This document shows positions 23,802 through 33,537 of a DNA stretch of 64,000 nucleotides, piece by piece. The notes beneath the pieces are model-generated. The model was not told the DNA's origin. It made no database searches and worked only from the letters and a program-made list of their open reading frames with translations. The stretch is from Parabacteroides timonensis (GTDB lineage: Bacteria > Bacteroidota > Bacteroidia > Bacteroidales > Tannerellaceae). Each line of letters opens with the position of its first letter. Within the stretch, counting starts at the first letter, position 1. Where the stretch lies: contig NZ_LT669941.1 in assembly GCF_900128505.1 (NCBI RefSeq), positions 2,497,807-2,561,806 on the forward strand. The letters are read 5' to 3'. The position numbers were made by a program, and so were the translations under genes.

Positions 23802-25301
23802 ATGAAAAAAATTACCGCGTCGTTGCTCATAGTATGTACCATATTACTCAACCTGTTGGCTGGATGCGACGGGCTGGACGAAAATTATTCGACCAATCCG
23901 AACCACCGGTTGAGTTTCTCGACAGATACTTTATCATTCGATACCGTATTCACGACTATTGGTTCAGCAACGAAACAATTCATGGTTTACAACAGAAACG
24001 ACCAACCACTAAACATCGAGAAAGTATTACAAGCATCACCAGCCACCAGTGGATTCCGAATTAATGTAGATGGCCGTAAAGGAGACAACTTCGATAATGT
24101 TAGAGTAGCTGCAAAAGATAGTATGTACATTTTTGTAGAAGTGACAGTCAACCCCAACGGAAAAGACCAGCCGTTATTAGTCCAGGATTCGATCGTTTTC
24201 TTCTTCAACGGAATAAAACAATCTGTTCTGCTGGAAGCATGCGGACAAGATGTTCATTTGATAAAGGGAGGAAAAATACTGACAGAAGATACCAAACTGA
24301 CGGCTGAACGTCCTTACCTTATATATGACAGCCTGACGATCGACGATGGTGTAACTGTCGATATTGAAGAAGGAGCGACTTTCTACATGCACGACAAAGC
24401 AAAAATAATCTCCAAAGGAACAATTATAGCCAACGGAACAATCGAAAAACCAATCACATTCCGTGGCGATCGCCTTGATTTCATTTTGAACGATCTATTA
24501 CCCTACGACCGCACACCGGGACAATGGGAAGGCATTACCTTTAAACCGGAAAGTTTTGGTAATGTATTTAATAATGTAATAGTGCGCAACGGGAACAATG
24601 GTATTTTGTGTGAAGCATCCGATCCGGAAAATTCCAAACTGAAGATCAACAATTCACAGATCACCAATATGGATGGCTTTGCATTCAAAGCAATCAACTG
24701 TAATATAGAAGCTACAAACAGTGAATTTACGAATGCAACAGCAGATGTGGTGTTATTGGCAGGAGGAAAATACAATTTCACACATTGTACGATAGCCAAT
24801 TACATGACTTTAAAACAGCGAACCGGCGGTACATTAACTATAAAGGATGAAGATGCGGATACAAAAGCTATCTCCTACAATCTGGAACAAGCCTATTTTG
24901 ACAACTGTATAATCGATGGTAATCATTCTGCAGCTAAAGACCTGACGAACGGAGAACTGGTTATCAACCTTAAAGCCACTCCGCTGAATGGTAAATTGAA
25001 CTATCAGTTTAATCACTGTGTGATCAAACTGCAGGAGATAAAAGACGACAAGTTTCCAGATGTCATCTTTATCACGGAGAAAGATACAAACAAGATGGAA
25101 TACAGAATGACCGGCGGTGAAAAAAATAAATATATGTATGATTTCCGTCCCGACAAGGAGACAACGCCGGGTGTTGGTAAGGCAGACCTCTTTATAACAC
25201 AGAAGTATCCTATCGACCGCAACGGCGTTAACCGTCTGACAAACGATGGACCGGATATCGGAGCTTATGAATATGTCCCCAAGGAAGAAGAAGACAAATA
25301 A
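23802..25301 (+). CDS. Parallel beta-helix lipoprotein, 499 aa
   Basis: The signal peptide ends in lipobox LLAGC, then an N-terminal Ig-like domain (LSFSTDTLSFDTVFTTIGS, about residues 35-130) leads to repeated strands typical of right-handed parallel beta-helices (GVTVDIEEGATFYMHDKAKI, GTIIANGTIEKPITF). The closing motif NRLTNDGPDIGAYEY is characteristic of beta-helix proteins with a polysaccharide or surface role. Known as a conserved Bacteroidales lipoprotein of unknown function. It is the first gene of a run with the nuclease-like and M23 genes, spaced 12 bases from the next. Confidence 0.8.
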   Translation: MKKITASLLIVCTILLNLLAGCDGLDENYSTNPNHRLSFSTDTLSFDTVFTTIGSATKQFMVYNRNDQPLNIEKVLQASPATSGFRINVDGRKGDNFDNVRVAAKDSMYIFVEVTVNPNGKDQPLLVQDSIVFFFNGIKQSVLLEACGQDVHLIKGGKILTEDTKLTAERPYLIYDSLTIDDGVTVDIEEGATFYMHDKAKIISKGTIIANGTIEKPITFRGDRLDFILNDLLPYDRTPGQWEGITFKPESFGNVFNNVIVRNGNNGILCEASDPENSKLKINNSQITNMDGFAFKAINCNIEATNSEFTNATADVVLLAGGKYNFTHCTIANYMTLKQRTGGTLTIKDEDADTKAISYNLEQAYFDNCIIDGNHSAAKDLTNGELVINLKATPLNGKLNYQFNHCVIKLQEIKDDKFPDVIFITEKDTNKMEYRMTGGEKNKYMYDFRPDKETTPGVGKADLFITQKYPIDRNGVNRLTNDGPDIGAYEYVPKEEEDK

Positions 25302-25313
25302 AAACAATTAGAT

Positions 25314-26354
25314 ATGATCAAAACCTTAACTATCATTATTTACGTTTTATCATTCATTACGCTGCCAATCGAAGCCCAGCTAGATTTCAGAGTAATGAGT
25401 TATAACGTCGAGAATCTGTTCGATACCGAAGACAATCCGAATAAGAACGACAATGATTTTCTCCCAACCGGCAACCGCCATTGGACACGCGGACGTTATT
25501 ACCATAAACTCCAGCAGATAGCTAAAGTAATCAGTGCCGTCGGAGAATGGAACACGCCCGCTTTAGTCGGACTCTGTGAAGTAGAAAATGACTCTGTATT
25601 GATCCACCTGCTCAAACGAACACCCCTCAAACTGCAACAGTATCGCTATTGTATGACACATGGCTCCGACATCAGGGGCATTAATACGGCACTCCTTTAC
25701 CAGCAGGATAAGTTCAAATACATAGGACATGAAGAACAACCGGTCGTTTTCACCCGCAAACGACATAAATATACCCGCAATATCCTCCACGTCTGGGGAA
25801 AGGTCCTGACCTCAGATACTCTGGATGTATTCGTCTGTCACCTACCCTCCCGCTACGGAGGAGAAAAGGAAAGCGAAGCTGATCGTTTCGATGCCGCCCG
25901 CACCTTACGACACCTTTGCGACTCTCTGATACAGATACGCACAACACCTCAGTTACTTATTATGGGAGATTTCAACGACACACCGGAAAACGCCAGTATC
26001 ACCGAGGTATTGGGGGCTATGTCTGTCTGCACAAAAGCTGAGACATCCACCCTTTATAATCTTTTTGCAAATCCACACACATTAAACTTCCCCGGAACAC
26101 ACAAATATCAGGGAGAATGGAGTCAACTGGACCAGATCATTGTATCGGGCAATCTTATTAATAAAGACTCACGAATGCATATCATCCCCGAAAGCATACG
26201 CATATTTGCACCCGATTTCCTCTTCACCAAAGATAAAACCTGGCATGGTAAACGTCCCGCACGCACATATTACGGTTTCAAATATGAAGGCGGCTATAGC
26301 GATCATTTACCCCTTATTACTGACTTTTTACTATCTTTGCCTACCGAAGATTGA
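25314..26354 (+). CDS. Secreted endonuclease/exonuclease/phosphatase-family protein
   Basis: 346 residues with a signal peptide (first 22, ending IEAQ) and the EEP fold: MSYNVENLFD at the N-terminus, a catalytic glutamate in LCEVEND, HLPSRYGG in the middle, MGDFNDTPE (Asp/Asn pair) and the final YSDHLPL with catalytic Asp-His. It probably cleaves nucleic acid or a phosphoester outside the cytoplasm. It follows the beta-helix lipoprotein by 12 bases. Its last codons contain the -7 box of the next gene. Confidence 0.85.
   Translation: MIKTLTIIIYVLSFITLPIEAQLDFRVMSYNVENLFDTEDNPNKNDNDFLPTGNRHWTRGRYYHKLQQIAKVISAVGEWNTPALVGLCEVENDSVLIHLLKRTPLKLQQYRYCMTHGSDIRGINTALLYQQDKFKYIGHEEQPVVFTRKRHKYTRNILHVWGKVLTSDTLDVFVCHLPSRYGGEKESEADRFDAARTLRHLCDSLIQIRTTPQLLIMGDFNDTPENASITEVLGAMSVCTKAETSTLYNLFANPHTLNFPGTHKYQGEWSQLDQIIVSGNLINKDSRMHIIPESIRIFAPDFLFTKDKTWHGKRPARTYYGFKYEGGYSDHLPLITDFLLSLPTED
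26332..26339 (+). promoter_or_regulatory. -7 box inside the 3' end of the EEP gene
   Basis: TATCTTTG at 26332-26339 lies within the last codons of the upstream coding region and 28 bases before the M23 gene start. The peptidase can be transcribed separately from the upstream genes. Confidence 0.6.
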
Positions 26355-26367
26355 ATTAAATGAGGAT

Positions 26368-28053
26368 ATGCAAATACATCATATACTGGCAGGAATCTGC
26401 CTTTTAGCCGGAATTACATCCGCTACTGCGAACGCGCAAGAATTTCGAAAACCGTTGGACATCCCTATTCTTTTAAGTGGAAACTTTGGAGAACTGAGAA
26501 GCAACCATTTTCATTCCGGAATAGATTTTAAAACACAGGGTGTGGAAGGGAAGCCGATCCACTCCGTACAAGACGGATATGTTTCACGCATTTCTGTCAG
26601 TCCGTGGGGATATGGAAATGGGTTATACATCACTCACCCCAATGGAACAACGACCGTCTACGGACATTTACAGAAATTTTCCTCTAAAATAGCAGCTTAC
26701 CTCAAGGAAAAACAATACGAACAGGAAAGCTTTAATGTAAACCTGACGCTGACTCCGGACGAATTGCCGGTAAAAGAAGGAGAAATCGTAGCCCTGAGTG
26801 GGAACACCGGAAGCTCCGGAGGGCCGCATCTTCATTTCGAAGTGCGCGACACAGAAACAGAAGAACCGATGGATCCTATCGAATACTACAAAGACCTGAT
26901 AGAAGACACCCGCCCTCCGCAAATACAGGGGATTATGATTTATCCCATGCTTGGCAAAGGGGTAGTAAACGGTAGCACCCGAAAACTGGAACTCAAACCC
27001 GTGACACCCAAAAACGGCAAACCTACACTGACAGGAAAAATCGAAGCCTGGGGAGAAATCGGCCTTGCAATAAAAGGATACGATTACATGGATAACACCA
27101 GCAATATATACGGTATTAAAGATATCACACTGACAGTCGACAGTCAGGTTATCTATCGAAGTGACTTAAATCGTTTCGCTTTCGATGAAACCCGTTACCT
27201 GAACAGCTTTACCGATTTCGAAGAATGGAAAGAACACCGTTCATTCTATATAAAGAGTTTTGTCGATCCGGGCAACCGCCTTCGTTTTATCGAAAGCATC
27301 AAACGAGGAATACTGACGATCGACGAACCGCGCACTTATCACCTCACCTACCGGGTGGCAGACACTTTCGGTAATTCGACACAACTATCCATCCGGATAG
27401 AAGGAAAAGAGCAACCCATTCCGGAAATCGACACCGACAATACGGAATTGTTCCATTGGTGGAGCGATAACCGTTTCGGGGCCAAAGGTATTCGCCTGAC
27501 CATCCCCAAGGGAAACCTCTACGACGACTTGTATTTCCGTTATTCTGTAAAAGAAGACAGCACCGCTCTCGGAGCTACACATACACTGCATAACAAACCG
27601 GTTGCCTTGCATAAATCGGCTAAACTTTCCTTACGCTTACAGAGCGATACGCTTGAAAATAAACAACAATACGGTATCGTACGTATACAAAACGGACGCC
27701 GGTCATGGACAGGAGGCGTTTACCGTAATGGATGGATAGATGCTGATATCAAAGAAATGGGCACCTATACACTCGGGCAAGACCTTATCCCTCCAACCGT
27801 TACACCACTCAACCCGGCTACATGGGTTAGTAAACAAGCGATCTCATTCCGACTGTCGGATAACCTGAGCGGTGTACAGACATATCGAGGTGAAATAGAC
27901 GGACAATTCGTTCTTTTTGAAATGAATAACAAATCTGTCATCACTTATCAGTTCGATAAGGAGCGACTGACAAGAGGAAAACATACATTAAAACTGGTCG
28001 TAACAGATGCCTGTGGAAATCAAACATCTTATACATATCCGTTTACATGGTAA
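26368..28053 (+). CDS. M23 family metallopeptidase (murein hydrolase)
   Basis: 561 residues from the ATG at 26368, which gives a clean signal peptide ending in ATANAQ; longer frames overlapping the upstream gene are rejected. The M23/LytM domain (about 30-170) has the zinc motif HSGIDF and the second motif GPHLHFEV, both intact, so it should cleave peptidoglycan cross-bridges. The rest (about 180-560) is a set of Ig-like beta domains ending in a C-terminal beta segment. Own promoter seen inside the previous gene. Confidence 0.88.
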   Translation: MQIHHILAGICLLAGITSATANAQEFRKPLDIPILLSGNFGELRSNHFHSGIDFKTQGVEGKPIHSVQDGYVSRISVSPWGYGNGLYITHPNGTTTVYGHLQKFSSKIAAYLKEKQYEQESFNVNLTLTPDELPVKEGEIVALSGNTGSSGGPHLHFEVRDTETEEPMDPIEYYKDLIEDTRPPQIQGIMIYPMLGKGVVNGSTRKLELKPVTPKNGKPTLTGKIEAWGEIGLAIKGYDYMDNTSNIYGIKDITLTVDSQVIYRSDLNRFAFDETRYLNSFTDFEEWKEHRSFYIKSFVDPGNRLRFIESIKRGILTIDEPRTYHLTYRVADTFGNSTQLSIRIEGKEQPIPEIDTDNTELFHWWSDNRFGAKGIRLTIPKGNLYDDLYFRYSVKEDSTALGATHTLHNKPVALHKSAKLSLRLQSDTLENKQQYGIVRIQNGRRSWTGGVYRNGWIDADIKEMGTYTLGQDLIPPTVTPLNPATWVSKQAISFRLSDNLSGVQTYRGEIDGQFVLFEMNNKSVITYQFDKERLTRGKHTLKLVVTDACGNQTSYTYPFTW

Positions 28054-28116
28054 AAAAGATCTTTTCTTTTTTCTTGAAAATAAGGACGCGAGCCATTGTT
28101 TAAATCAATTAATTTG

Positions 28117-28124
28117 TATCTTTG
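28117..28124 (+). promoter_or_regulatory. -7 box of the phosphohexomutase gene
   Basis: TATCTTTG, 53 bases before the ATG at 28178, with a TTG (28097-28099) 17 bases upstream. The leader is about 45 bases. Confidence 0.6.
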
Positions 28125-28177
28125 TTTTCTCGATAAATTAGGAAATAACATATATAATAAATGCAAGATATTTGGGT

Positions 28178-29926
28178 ATGGAAAACAACGAACTGCTAGA
28201 AATGGTAAGAAGCAAAGCGCAAAGCTGGCTTACTAAAAGTTATGATGCCGAAACAAAAGCGCAGGTTCAGGCTTTATTGGACAACGAAGACCCGACCGAT
28301 CTGATCGAATCGTTTTACAAAGATCTTGAATTCGGAACCGGAGGTTTAAGAGGTATTATGGGTGTAGGAACCAACCGTATGAATATTTATACAGTAGGTG
28401 CTGCTACACAAGGATTGTCAAACTACCTGAAAAAAGAATTTTCAGGACTTGACCAGATCAAAGTCGTTATCGGCCATGACTGCCGTAACAACAGCCGTAA
28501 GTTTGCTGAAATCTCGGCAGATATCTTCTCTGCTAACGGTATCAAAGTATACATGTTTGAAGATCTTCGTCCGACTCCGGAAATGTCTTTTGCCATCCGT
28601 AAACTGGGATGCCAGAGTGGTATTATCCTGACAGCCTCCCACAATCCGAAAGAATACAACGGTTACAAGGCTTACTGGGACGATGGCGCACAGATGATTG
28701 CACCGCACGACCGTAACACGATTGCCGAAGTAAACAAGATCCGTAATGCCAGCGACATCAAGTTCAAAGGCAATAAGGAGCTGATCGAAATCATCGGTAA
28801 AGAAATTGACAATCTGTATATCGACGCTTTGACAACAATCTCCCTTTCACCGGAAGCTATCAAACGTCACCACGATATGAAGATCGTTTACACTCCGATC
28901 CACGGAACAGGCGTACGTATCATTCCTGATACACTGAAAGCATTCGGATTTACAAATGTTATCCATGTTCCCGAACAAGATGTTGTAAGCGGCGATTTCC
29001 CAACTGTTATCTCTCCCAACCCGGAAGAGCCGGCTGCTTTGGCAATGGCTGTTGAGAAAGCAAAAGAAACAGATGCCGACCTGGTACTGGCTTCCGACCC
29101 GGATGCTGACCGCGTAGGTGCTGCCGTTAAGAACAATGAAGGCGAATGGGTGTTGTTGAACGGTAACCAGACTGCTTTGATGTTCGTTTATTATCTGATT
29201 ACCCGTTGGAAAGAACTGGGTAAGGTAAACGGCAAAGAATATATCGTAAAGACAATCGTTACAACAGAACTGATCCGTACGATCGCTGAACGCAACGGCG
29301 TTGAATTATACGATGTTTATACCGGTTTCAAATGGATTGCCGATGTAATGAAGAAAAACGAAGGCAAGAAAAACTATATCGGTGGTGGTGAAGAAAGCTA
29401 CGGTTTCCTTTGCGAAGATTTCGTTCGCGATAAAGATGCAGTTTCTGCATGTGCTATCCTGGCTGAAATTGCTGCATGGGCAAAAGACCAGGGCATCACA
29501 ATGTTCCAGTTGCTGCAGAACATCTACGTACAATACGGTTTCTCAAAAGAAAAAGGTATTTCTGTCGTAAAGAAAGGCAAGAGCGGTGCAGAAGAAATCG
29601 AAGCAATGATGAAGAACTTCCGCGAAAACCCATTACAGGAAATTGCAGGTTCAAAAGTATCTTTGTTCTACGATTATGCTTCCCTGAAAGGCTACAGCTA
29701 TATCGACAAAGAAACAATCACTTTGGATATGCCGACAACTTCCAACGTTCTGCAATATTTCACTGAAGACAATACAAAAGTATCTATCCGTCCTTCAGGA
29801 ACAGAACCGAAAATTAAATTCTACTGTGAAGTTCATTCAAAAGTAAAGAGCCTGGAAGATCTGCCGGAAGCAGAAAAAGCTGCCGAAGAAAAGATCAATC
29901 AGATCAAAGCTTCCTTAGGAATCTAA
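28178..29926 (+). CDS. Phosphoglucomutase/phosphomannomutase (phospho-sugar mutase)
   Basis: Moves the phosphate between C1 and C6 of hexose phosphates, linking sugar metabolism to cell-wall and capsule precursors. The 582 residues carry all family signatures: active-site serine in LTASHNPKEYNGYK, metal-binding DPDADR, sugar-binding GGGEESYGF and the phosphate-binding RPSGTEPKIKFY. I chose the ATG at 28178; a TTG two codons upstream (28172) is possible. Strong terminator follows. Confidence 0.93.
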   Translation: MENNELLEMVRSKAQSWLTKSYDAETKAQVQALLDNEDPTDLIESFYKDLEFGTGGLRGIMGVGTNRMNIYTVGAATQGLSNYLKKEFSGLDQIKVVIGHDCRNNSRKFAEISADIFSANGIKVYMFEDLRPTPEMSFAIRKLGCQSGIILTASHNPKEYNGYKAYWDDGAQMIAPHDRNTIAEVNKIRNASDIKFKGNKELIEIIGKEIDNLYIDALTTISLSPEAIKRHHDMKIVYTPIHGTGVRIIPDTLKAFGFTNVIHVPEQDVVSGDFPTVISPNPEEPAALAMAVEKAKETDADLVLASDPDADRVGAAVKNNEGEWVLLNGNQTALMFVYYLITRWKELGKVNGKEYIVKTIVTTELIRTIAERNGVELYDVYTGFKWIADVMKKNEGKKNYIGGGEESYGFLCEDFVRDKDAVSACAILAEIAAWAKDQGITMFQLLQNIYVQYGFSKEKGISVVKKGKSGAEEIEAMMKNFRENPLQEIAGSKVSLFYDYASLKGYSYIDKETITLDMPTTSNVLQYFTEDNTKVSIRPSGTEPKIKFYCEVHSKVKSLEDLPEAEKAAEEKINQIKASLGI

Positions 29927-29948
29927 CCGGATAGCTGAATTATAATTA

Positions 29949-29983
29949 AAACGGGACAGGAAATTGAACATTCTGTCCCGTTT
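29949..29983. terminator. Bidirectional terminator after the phosphohexomutase gene
   Basis: AAACGGGACAG (29949-29959) and CTGTCCCGTTT (29973-29983) form a perfect 11-bp stem between convergent genes, with A-rich and T-rich flanks on both sides. Confidence 0.8.
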
Positions 29984-30041
29984 CTGTTTTCTACCGGTCT
30001 GCCTAAAACAAGGCTTTCATGCATATCCGGAAAAAAGGGGA

Positions 30042-30515
30042 TTAAAGGTTACCTTTCCCGAAACAAAGAGGCAAAAGCGAAACTGCGCTCGGAGCGACCA
30101 TTACCTCTTTAGTTCCGCAAAGCAATACTTTCACCGATTTGTCATATCGTTGTTCCGTTTCCAGCAAAACCTGGCGGCAAGCGCCACAGGGAGAAATACT
30201 TTCCACCTGTTTCCCTCCCGTTGCCGCAGCAATCGCCAGGGCTACCACAGGAATATCCGGATACCGATGTCCGGCATGAAACAAAGCGACCCGTTCGGCA
30301 CACAAACCGGATGGATAAGCTGCATTTTCCTGGTTACTTCCCGTCACAATCGTTCCGTCGGCCAACAATGCAGCCGCACCCACATGAAATTTAGAATAAG
30401 GTGCATAGGACTGTTCTGTCGCTTTCAACGCGGCATGAACCAAAGGCAATTCTTCATCCGGAACTTCGTTCAACGGATAAACTGTTATTTTCGTTTCCAG
30501 TCTGATTTCCTTCAT
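30042..30515 (-). CDS. cdd: Cytidine deaminase
   Basis: Converts cytidine and deoxycytidine to uridine forms in pyrimidine salvage. The 157 residues contain the zinc and catalytic motifs: CAER with the catalytic glutamate (GLCAERVALF) and PCGACRQVL, plus the PYSKFHVGAA substrate motif. Length is normal for the tetrameric type. It is divergent from the methyltransferase gene with facing promoters 9 bases apart. Confidence 0.95.
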   Translation of the reverse strand: MKEIRLETKITVYPLNEVPDEELPLVHAALKATEQSYAPYSKFHVGAAALLADGTIVTGSNQENAAYPSGLCAERVALFHAGHRYPDIPVVALAIAAATGGKQVESISPCGACRQVLLETEQRYDKSVKVLLCGTKEVMVAPSAVSLLPLCFGKGNL

Positions 30516-30536
30516 ACAATCAAAATATTAGATAAA

Positions 30537-30561
30537 CAAAGATAGTAAATTTGTATCTTTG
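30537..30561. promoter_or_regulatory. Facing promoters of cdd and the methyltransferase gene
   Basis: TATCTTTG on the minus strand (30537-30544) and on the plus strand (30554-30561), only 9 bases apart. The two polymerases would collide, so one promoter probably silences the other. The plus-strand box also rules out a TTG at 30559 as a start codon. Confidence 0.65.
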
Positions 30562-30594
30562 CCGGATAAATTACAAATAAATCCATCTCAGGAT

Positions 30595-31326
30595 ATGCAA
30601 ATACCCCTACTCACACCCGATAAAGACCCGATGGGCACGGCAATCGCCGATTATTTCGCGAACGGAAAAGCGACAAAACTTCGTGTATTCTCTTCTATGT
30701 TCGATGAAGATGAAATACCGGTAAAACAACTGTTCCGTAGTTTTGAGGAAATGCCGGAAACAGAACAGGAGGCCCTTCGCATGAGTACGGGTAAAATACT
30801 GGATGTTGGTGCCGGTAGCGGATGCCACTCACTCGCCTTGCAGGAAATGGGTAAAGAGGTGAAAGCGATCGATATATCTCCTCTCTCCATAGAGACGATG
30901 CAAAAAAGAGGAGTGAAAGAGGTCGCATTGCAAAACTTCTTCAATGAACAGTTCACCGGTTCATTCGACACGATCCTGTTGCTGATGAACGGTTCGGGAA
31001 TCATAGGCAAAATAGCCAACCTGCCGGAATTCTTCCGGACAATAAAAAGACTGCTTGCTCCGGGAGGATGCGTCTTGATGGACTCGTCCGACCTACGCTA
31101 TTTATTCGAAGATGAAGACGGCAACCTCGATATTGACCCTGAAGACGATTATTATGGCGAAGTAGATTTCCGCATGCAATACAAAAACACCAAAGGCGAC
31201 AGCTTCGACTGGCTATACATAGATTTTCAAACGCTCAGCCTGCACGCAGCCAATAATGGATTCAAAGCGGAGATAATAAAAGAGGGAGAACATTATGACT
31301 TCCTTGCCAAAATCAGCAGAATATAG
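30595..31326 (+). CDS. Class I SAM-dependent methyltransferase
   Basis: 243 residues. Motif I is ILDVGAGSGCHSLAL (about 66-80), followed by AIDISPLSIETM (motif II) and an LLAPGGCVLMDSSD segment, so it is a typical Rossmann-fold methyltransferase. The N-terminal 60 residues are a small helical extension. The substrate is unknown. I chose the ATG at 30595 because the upstream possible start lies inside the -7 box. Confidence 0.82.
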   Translation: MQIPLLTPDKDPMGTAIADYFANGKATKLRVFSSMFDEDEIPVKQLFRSFEEMPETEQEALRMSTGKILDVGAGSGCHSLALQEMGKEVKAIDISPLSIETMQKRGVKEVALQNFFNEQFTGSFDTILLLMNGSGIIGKIANLPEFFRTIKRLLAPGGCVLMDSSDLRYLFEDEDGNLDIDPEDDYYGEVDFRMQYKNTKGDSFDWLYIDFQTLSLHAANNGFKAEIIKEGEHYDFLAKISRI

Positions 31327-31373
31327 ACGAGTATTTTATAGATTATTTAGAAGAGAAATATCTCCAGCTTCAT

Positions 31374-31381
31374 TATCTTTG
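31374..31381 (+). promoter_or_regulatory. -7 box of the LysM glucosaminidase gene
   Basis: TATCTTTG, 30 bases before the start codon at 31412. Confidence 0.6.
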
Positions 31382-31411
31382 CGAAAATAAATACTTTAGA
31401 GGACTCTTTTT

Positions 31412-32317
31412 ATGAAATTAATGATACGAATTTTTTGCCTATTGTTTTTTGTTACAGTATTCGCAGATGCTGCTACCCAGCGTAAAATCCCTTCCTACGA
31501 AAAGTATATAAAAACATACAGCGACCTGGCCATACAACAGCAAAAGAAATACAAGATCCCTGCCAGTATCACCCTGGCACAGGGAATACTTGAGTCCGGA
31601 GCCGGACAAAGCGACCTGGCACGGCGCTCGAACAATCATTTCGGCATTAAATGTCATTCCGACTGGCGTGGCGGACGTGTCTATCATGACGACGACCTGC
31701 GCGGAGAGTGCTTCCGTAAATATAAACGGGTGGAAGATTCATATGAAGACCACTCCAAATTCCTGAAGCGCTCGCGCTACGAATCGCTGTTTCGCCTTAA
31801 AATCACTGACTACAAAGGTTGGGCGAGAGGCCTCCAAAAGTGTGGTTACGCAACTGACCGTGCTTACGCGAACAAATTAATCAAAGTAATTGAAGATTAT
31901 GAACTTTACCGTTATGATACCGGAAAAGTCCACAACCTTACACGCAAGGAAAAGAAAAATCTCAAATTCCCGACAGTCAGATATACGATCTACAGAACTT
32001 ACGGATTGCTGTATGTTTATGCTAAAGAGAACGACAGTTTCGACCAAATAGCACAGAATCTGGACTTTCCTGTAAAAGATTTGAAAAAGTTCAATGAAGT
32101 GCCGGAAGACTTTCCGCTACAGAAAGGCGATATTGTCTACCTGGAAAAGAAGAAAAAGAAGGCAGACAAGCCTAATTACGACCATGTTGTACAAATCGGA
32201 GAGTCCATGCACAGCATCTCCCAAAAATACGGAATACAAATCAAGAGCCTGTATAAGATAAATAAAAAAGACAAAGATTACGTTCCTGAAGAAGGAGATG
32301 TATTAAAACTTAGATAA
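31412..32317 (+). CDS. Glucosaminidase with C-terminal LysM domain
   Basis: 301 residues with a signal peptide (first 20 residues). The N-terminal catalytic domain is of the glycoside hydrolase 73 type: ITLAQGILESGAGQSDLAR contains the catalytic glutamate, followed by SNNHFGIKCHSDW and the RSRYESLF motif. The C-terminal part contains a LysM-type peptidoglycan-binding repeat (VVQIGESMHSISQKYGIQIK, KINKKDKDYVPEEGDVLKL). It probably remodels peptidoglycan in the periplasm. Confidence 0.88.
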   Translation: MKLMIRIFCLLFFVTVFADAATQRKIPSYEKYIKTYSDLAIQQQKKYKIPASITLAQGILESGAGQSDLARRSNNHFGIKCHSDWRGGRVYHDDDLRGECFRKYKRVEDSYEDHSKFLKRSRYESLFRLKITDYKGWARGLQKCGYATDRAYANKLIKVIEDYELYRYDTGKVHNLTRKEKKNLKFPTVRYTIYRTYGLLYVYAKENDSFDQIAQNLDFPVKDLKKFNEVPEDFPLQKGDIVYLEKKKKKADKPNYDHVVQIGESMHSISQKYGIQIKSLYKINKKDKDYVPEEGDVLKLR

Positions 32318-32334
32318 GTAAGATAAAAAAATAG

Positions 32335-32342
32335 TATCTTTG
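32335..32342 (+). promoter_or_regulatory. -7 box of purM
   Basis: TATCTTTG, 20 bases before the ATG at 32363, close to the minimal leader length. Confidence 0.65.
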
Positions 32343-32362
32343 CGGCCAAATACGTAAAAACA

Positions 32363-33529
32363 ATGAGTGACCAACGTTACAACCTGCGCGGTGTATCCGC
32401 TTCAAAAGAAGATGTTCACAATGCAATAAAGAACATCGATAAGGGAATATTCCCTAAAGCATTTTGTAAGATCATCCCCGATATATTAGGCGGTGATCCT
32501 GAATACTGCAACATTATGCACGCTGACGGAGCCGGAACAAAATCATCCCTGGCTTACATGTACTGGAAAGAAACCGGTGACCTGTCTGTGTGGAAAGGTA
32601 TTGCACAGGATGCACTGATCATGAACATCGACGACCTATTATGCGTAGGAGCTGTCGATAATATCCTTGTTTCATCCACCATCGGACGAAATAAACTGCT
32701 GATCCCGGGAGAGGTAATCTCCGCCATCATCAACGGAACAGACGAACTGTTGGCCGAACTGCGTGAAATGGGCGTCGGTTGCTATGCAACAGGAGGTGAA
32801 ACAGCCGATGTCGGCGATCTGGTTCGCACAATCATTGTAGACAGCACCGTAACCTGCCGTATGAAACGTGCAGACGTTGTAGACAACAGCAAAATACAAG
32901 GTGGCGACGTCATTGTCGGCATGGCCTCCTACGGACAGGCTACCTACGAAAAAGAATATAACGGCGGAACAGGCAGCAACGGTTTGACCTCTGCTCGTCA
33001 CGACGTATTTGCCAAATACCTGGCTGAAAAATATCCGGAAAGCTACGATGCAGCAGTTCCTGACGAGTTGGTTTATTCCGGCGGTCTGAAGCTGACAGAG
33101 AAAATCGAAGAACTGGGTATCGATGCCGGTAAACTGGTATTATCCCCTACCCGCACGTATGCGCCGGTAATCAAAATGTTACTGGATAAACTACGTCCAC
33201 AAATCCACGGAATGGTACATTGCTCCGGCGGAGCACAGACTAAGGTTATGCACTTCGTAGAAAACAAGCGTGTTACAAAGAATAATCTGTTCCCGGTTCC
33301 TCCTCTTTTCCGTATCATACAGGAACAGAGCGGCACCGATTGGAGTGAAATGTATAAAGTGTTCAACATGGGACACCGCATGGAAATCTATCTGTCGCCC
33401 GAACATGCAGAAGAAGTGGTCAACATTGCCAAGAGCTTCAACATCGATGCACAGGTGGTCGGCTTCGTGGAAGAGGCGGATAAGAACGAATTGATTATTG
33501 AGAGCGAAAAAGGTCGCTTCATATATTAA
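32363..33529 (+). CDS. purM: Phosphoribosylformylglycinamidine cyclo-ligase (AIR synthase)
   Basis: Closes the imidazole ring of purines (FGAM to AIR). 388 residues, longer than the common 345, as in other Bacteroidales. The family motifs are seen: HADGAGTKSSLAY (ATP/substrate binding), ATGGETADVGDLV, MVHCSGGAQTKVM and FNMGHRMEIY. It shares its fold with thiL, but the order of motifs separates them. prfA starts 8 bases after the stop, so purM-prfA are one transcript; the purM/prfA pair is a known neighbourhood in this group. Confidence 0.93.
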   Translation: MSDQRYNLRGVSASKEDVHNAIKNIDKGIFPKAFCKIIPDILGGDPEYCNIMHADGAGTKSSLAYMYWKETGDLSVWKGIAQDALIMNIDDLLCVGAVDNILVSSTIGRNKLLIPGEVISAIINGTDELLAELREMGVGCYATGGETADVGDLVRTIIVDSTVTCRMKRADVVDNSKIQGGDVIVGMASYGQATYEKEYNGGTGSNGLTSARHDVFAKYLAEKYPESYDAAVPDELVYSGGLKLTEKIEELGIDAGKLVLSPTRTYAPVIKMLLDKLRPQIHGMVHCSGGAQTKVMHFVENKRVTKNNLFPVPPLFRIIQEQSGTDWSEMYKVFNMGHRMEIYLSPEHAEEVVNIAKSFNIDAQVVGFVEEADKNELIIESEKGRFIY

Positions 33530-33537
33530 TCTGATAA

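Noticed and set aside
29964..30545. 193-codon frame on the plus strand opposite cdd
   Set aside because: It is the reverse strand of a clear cytidine deaminase gene.
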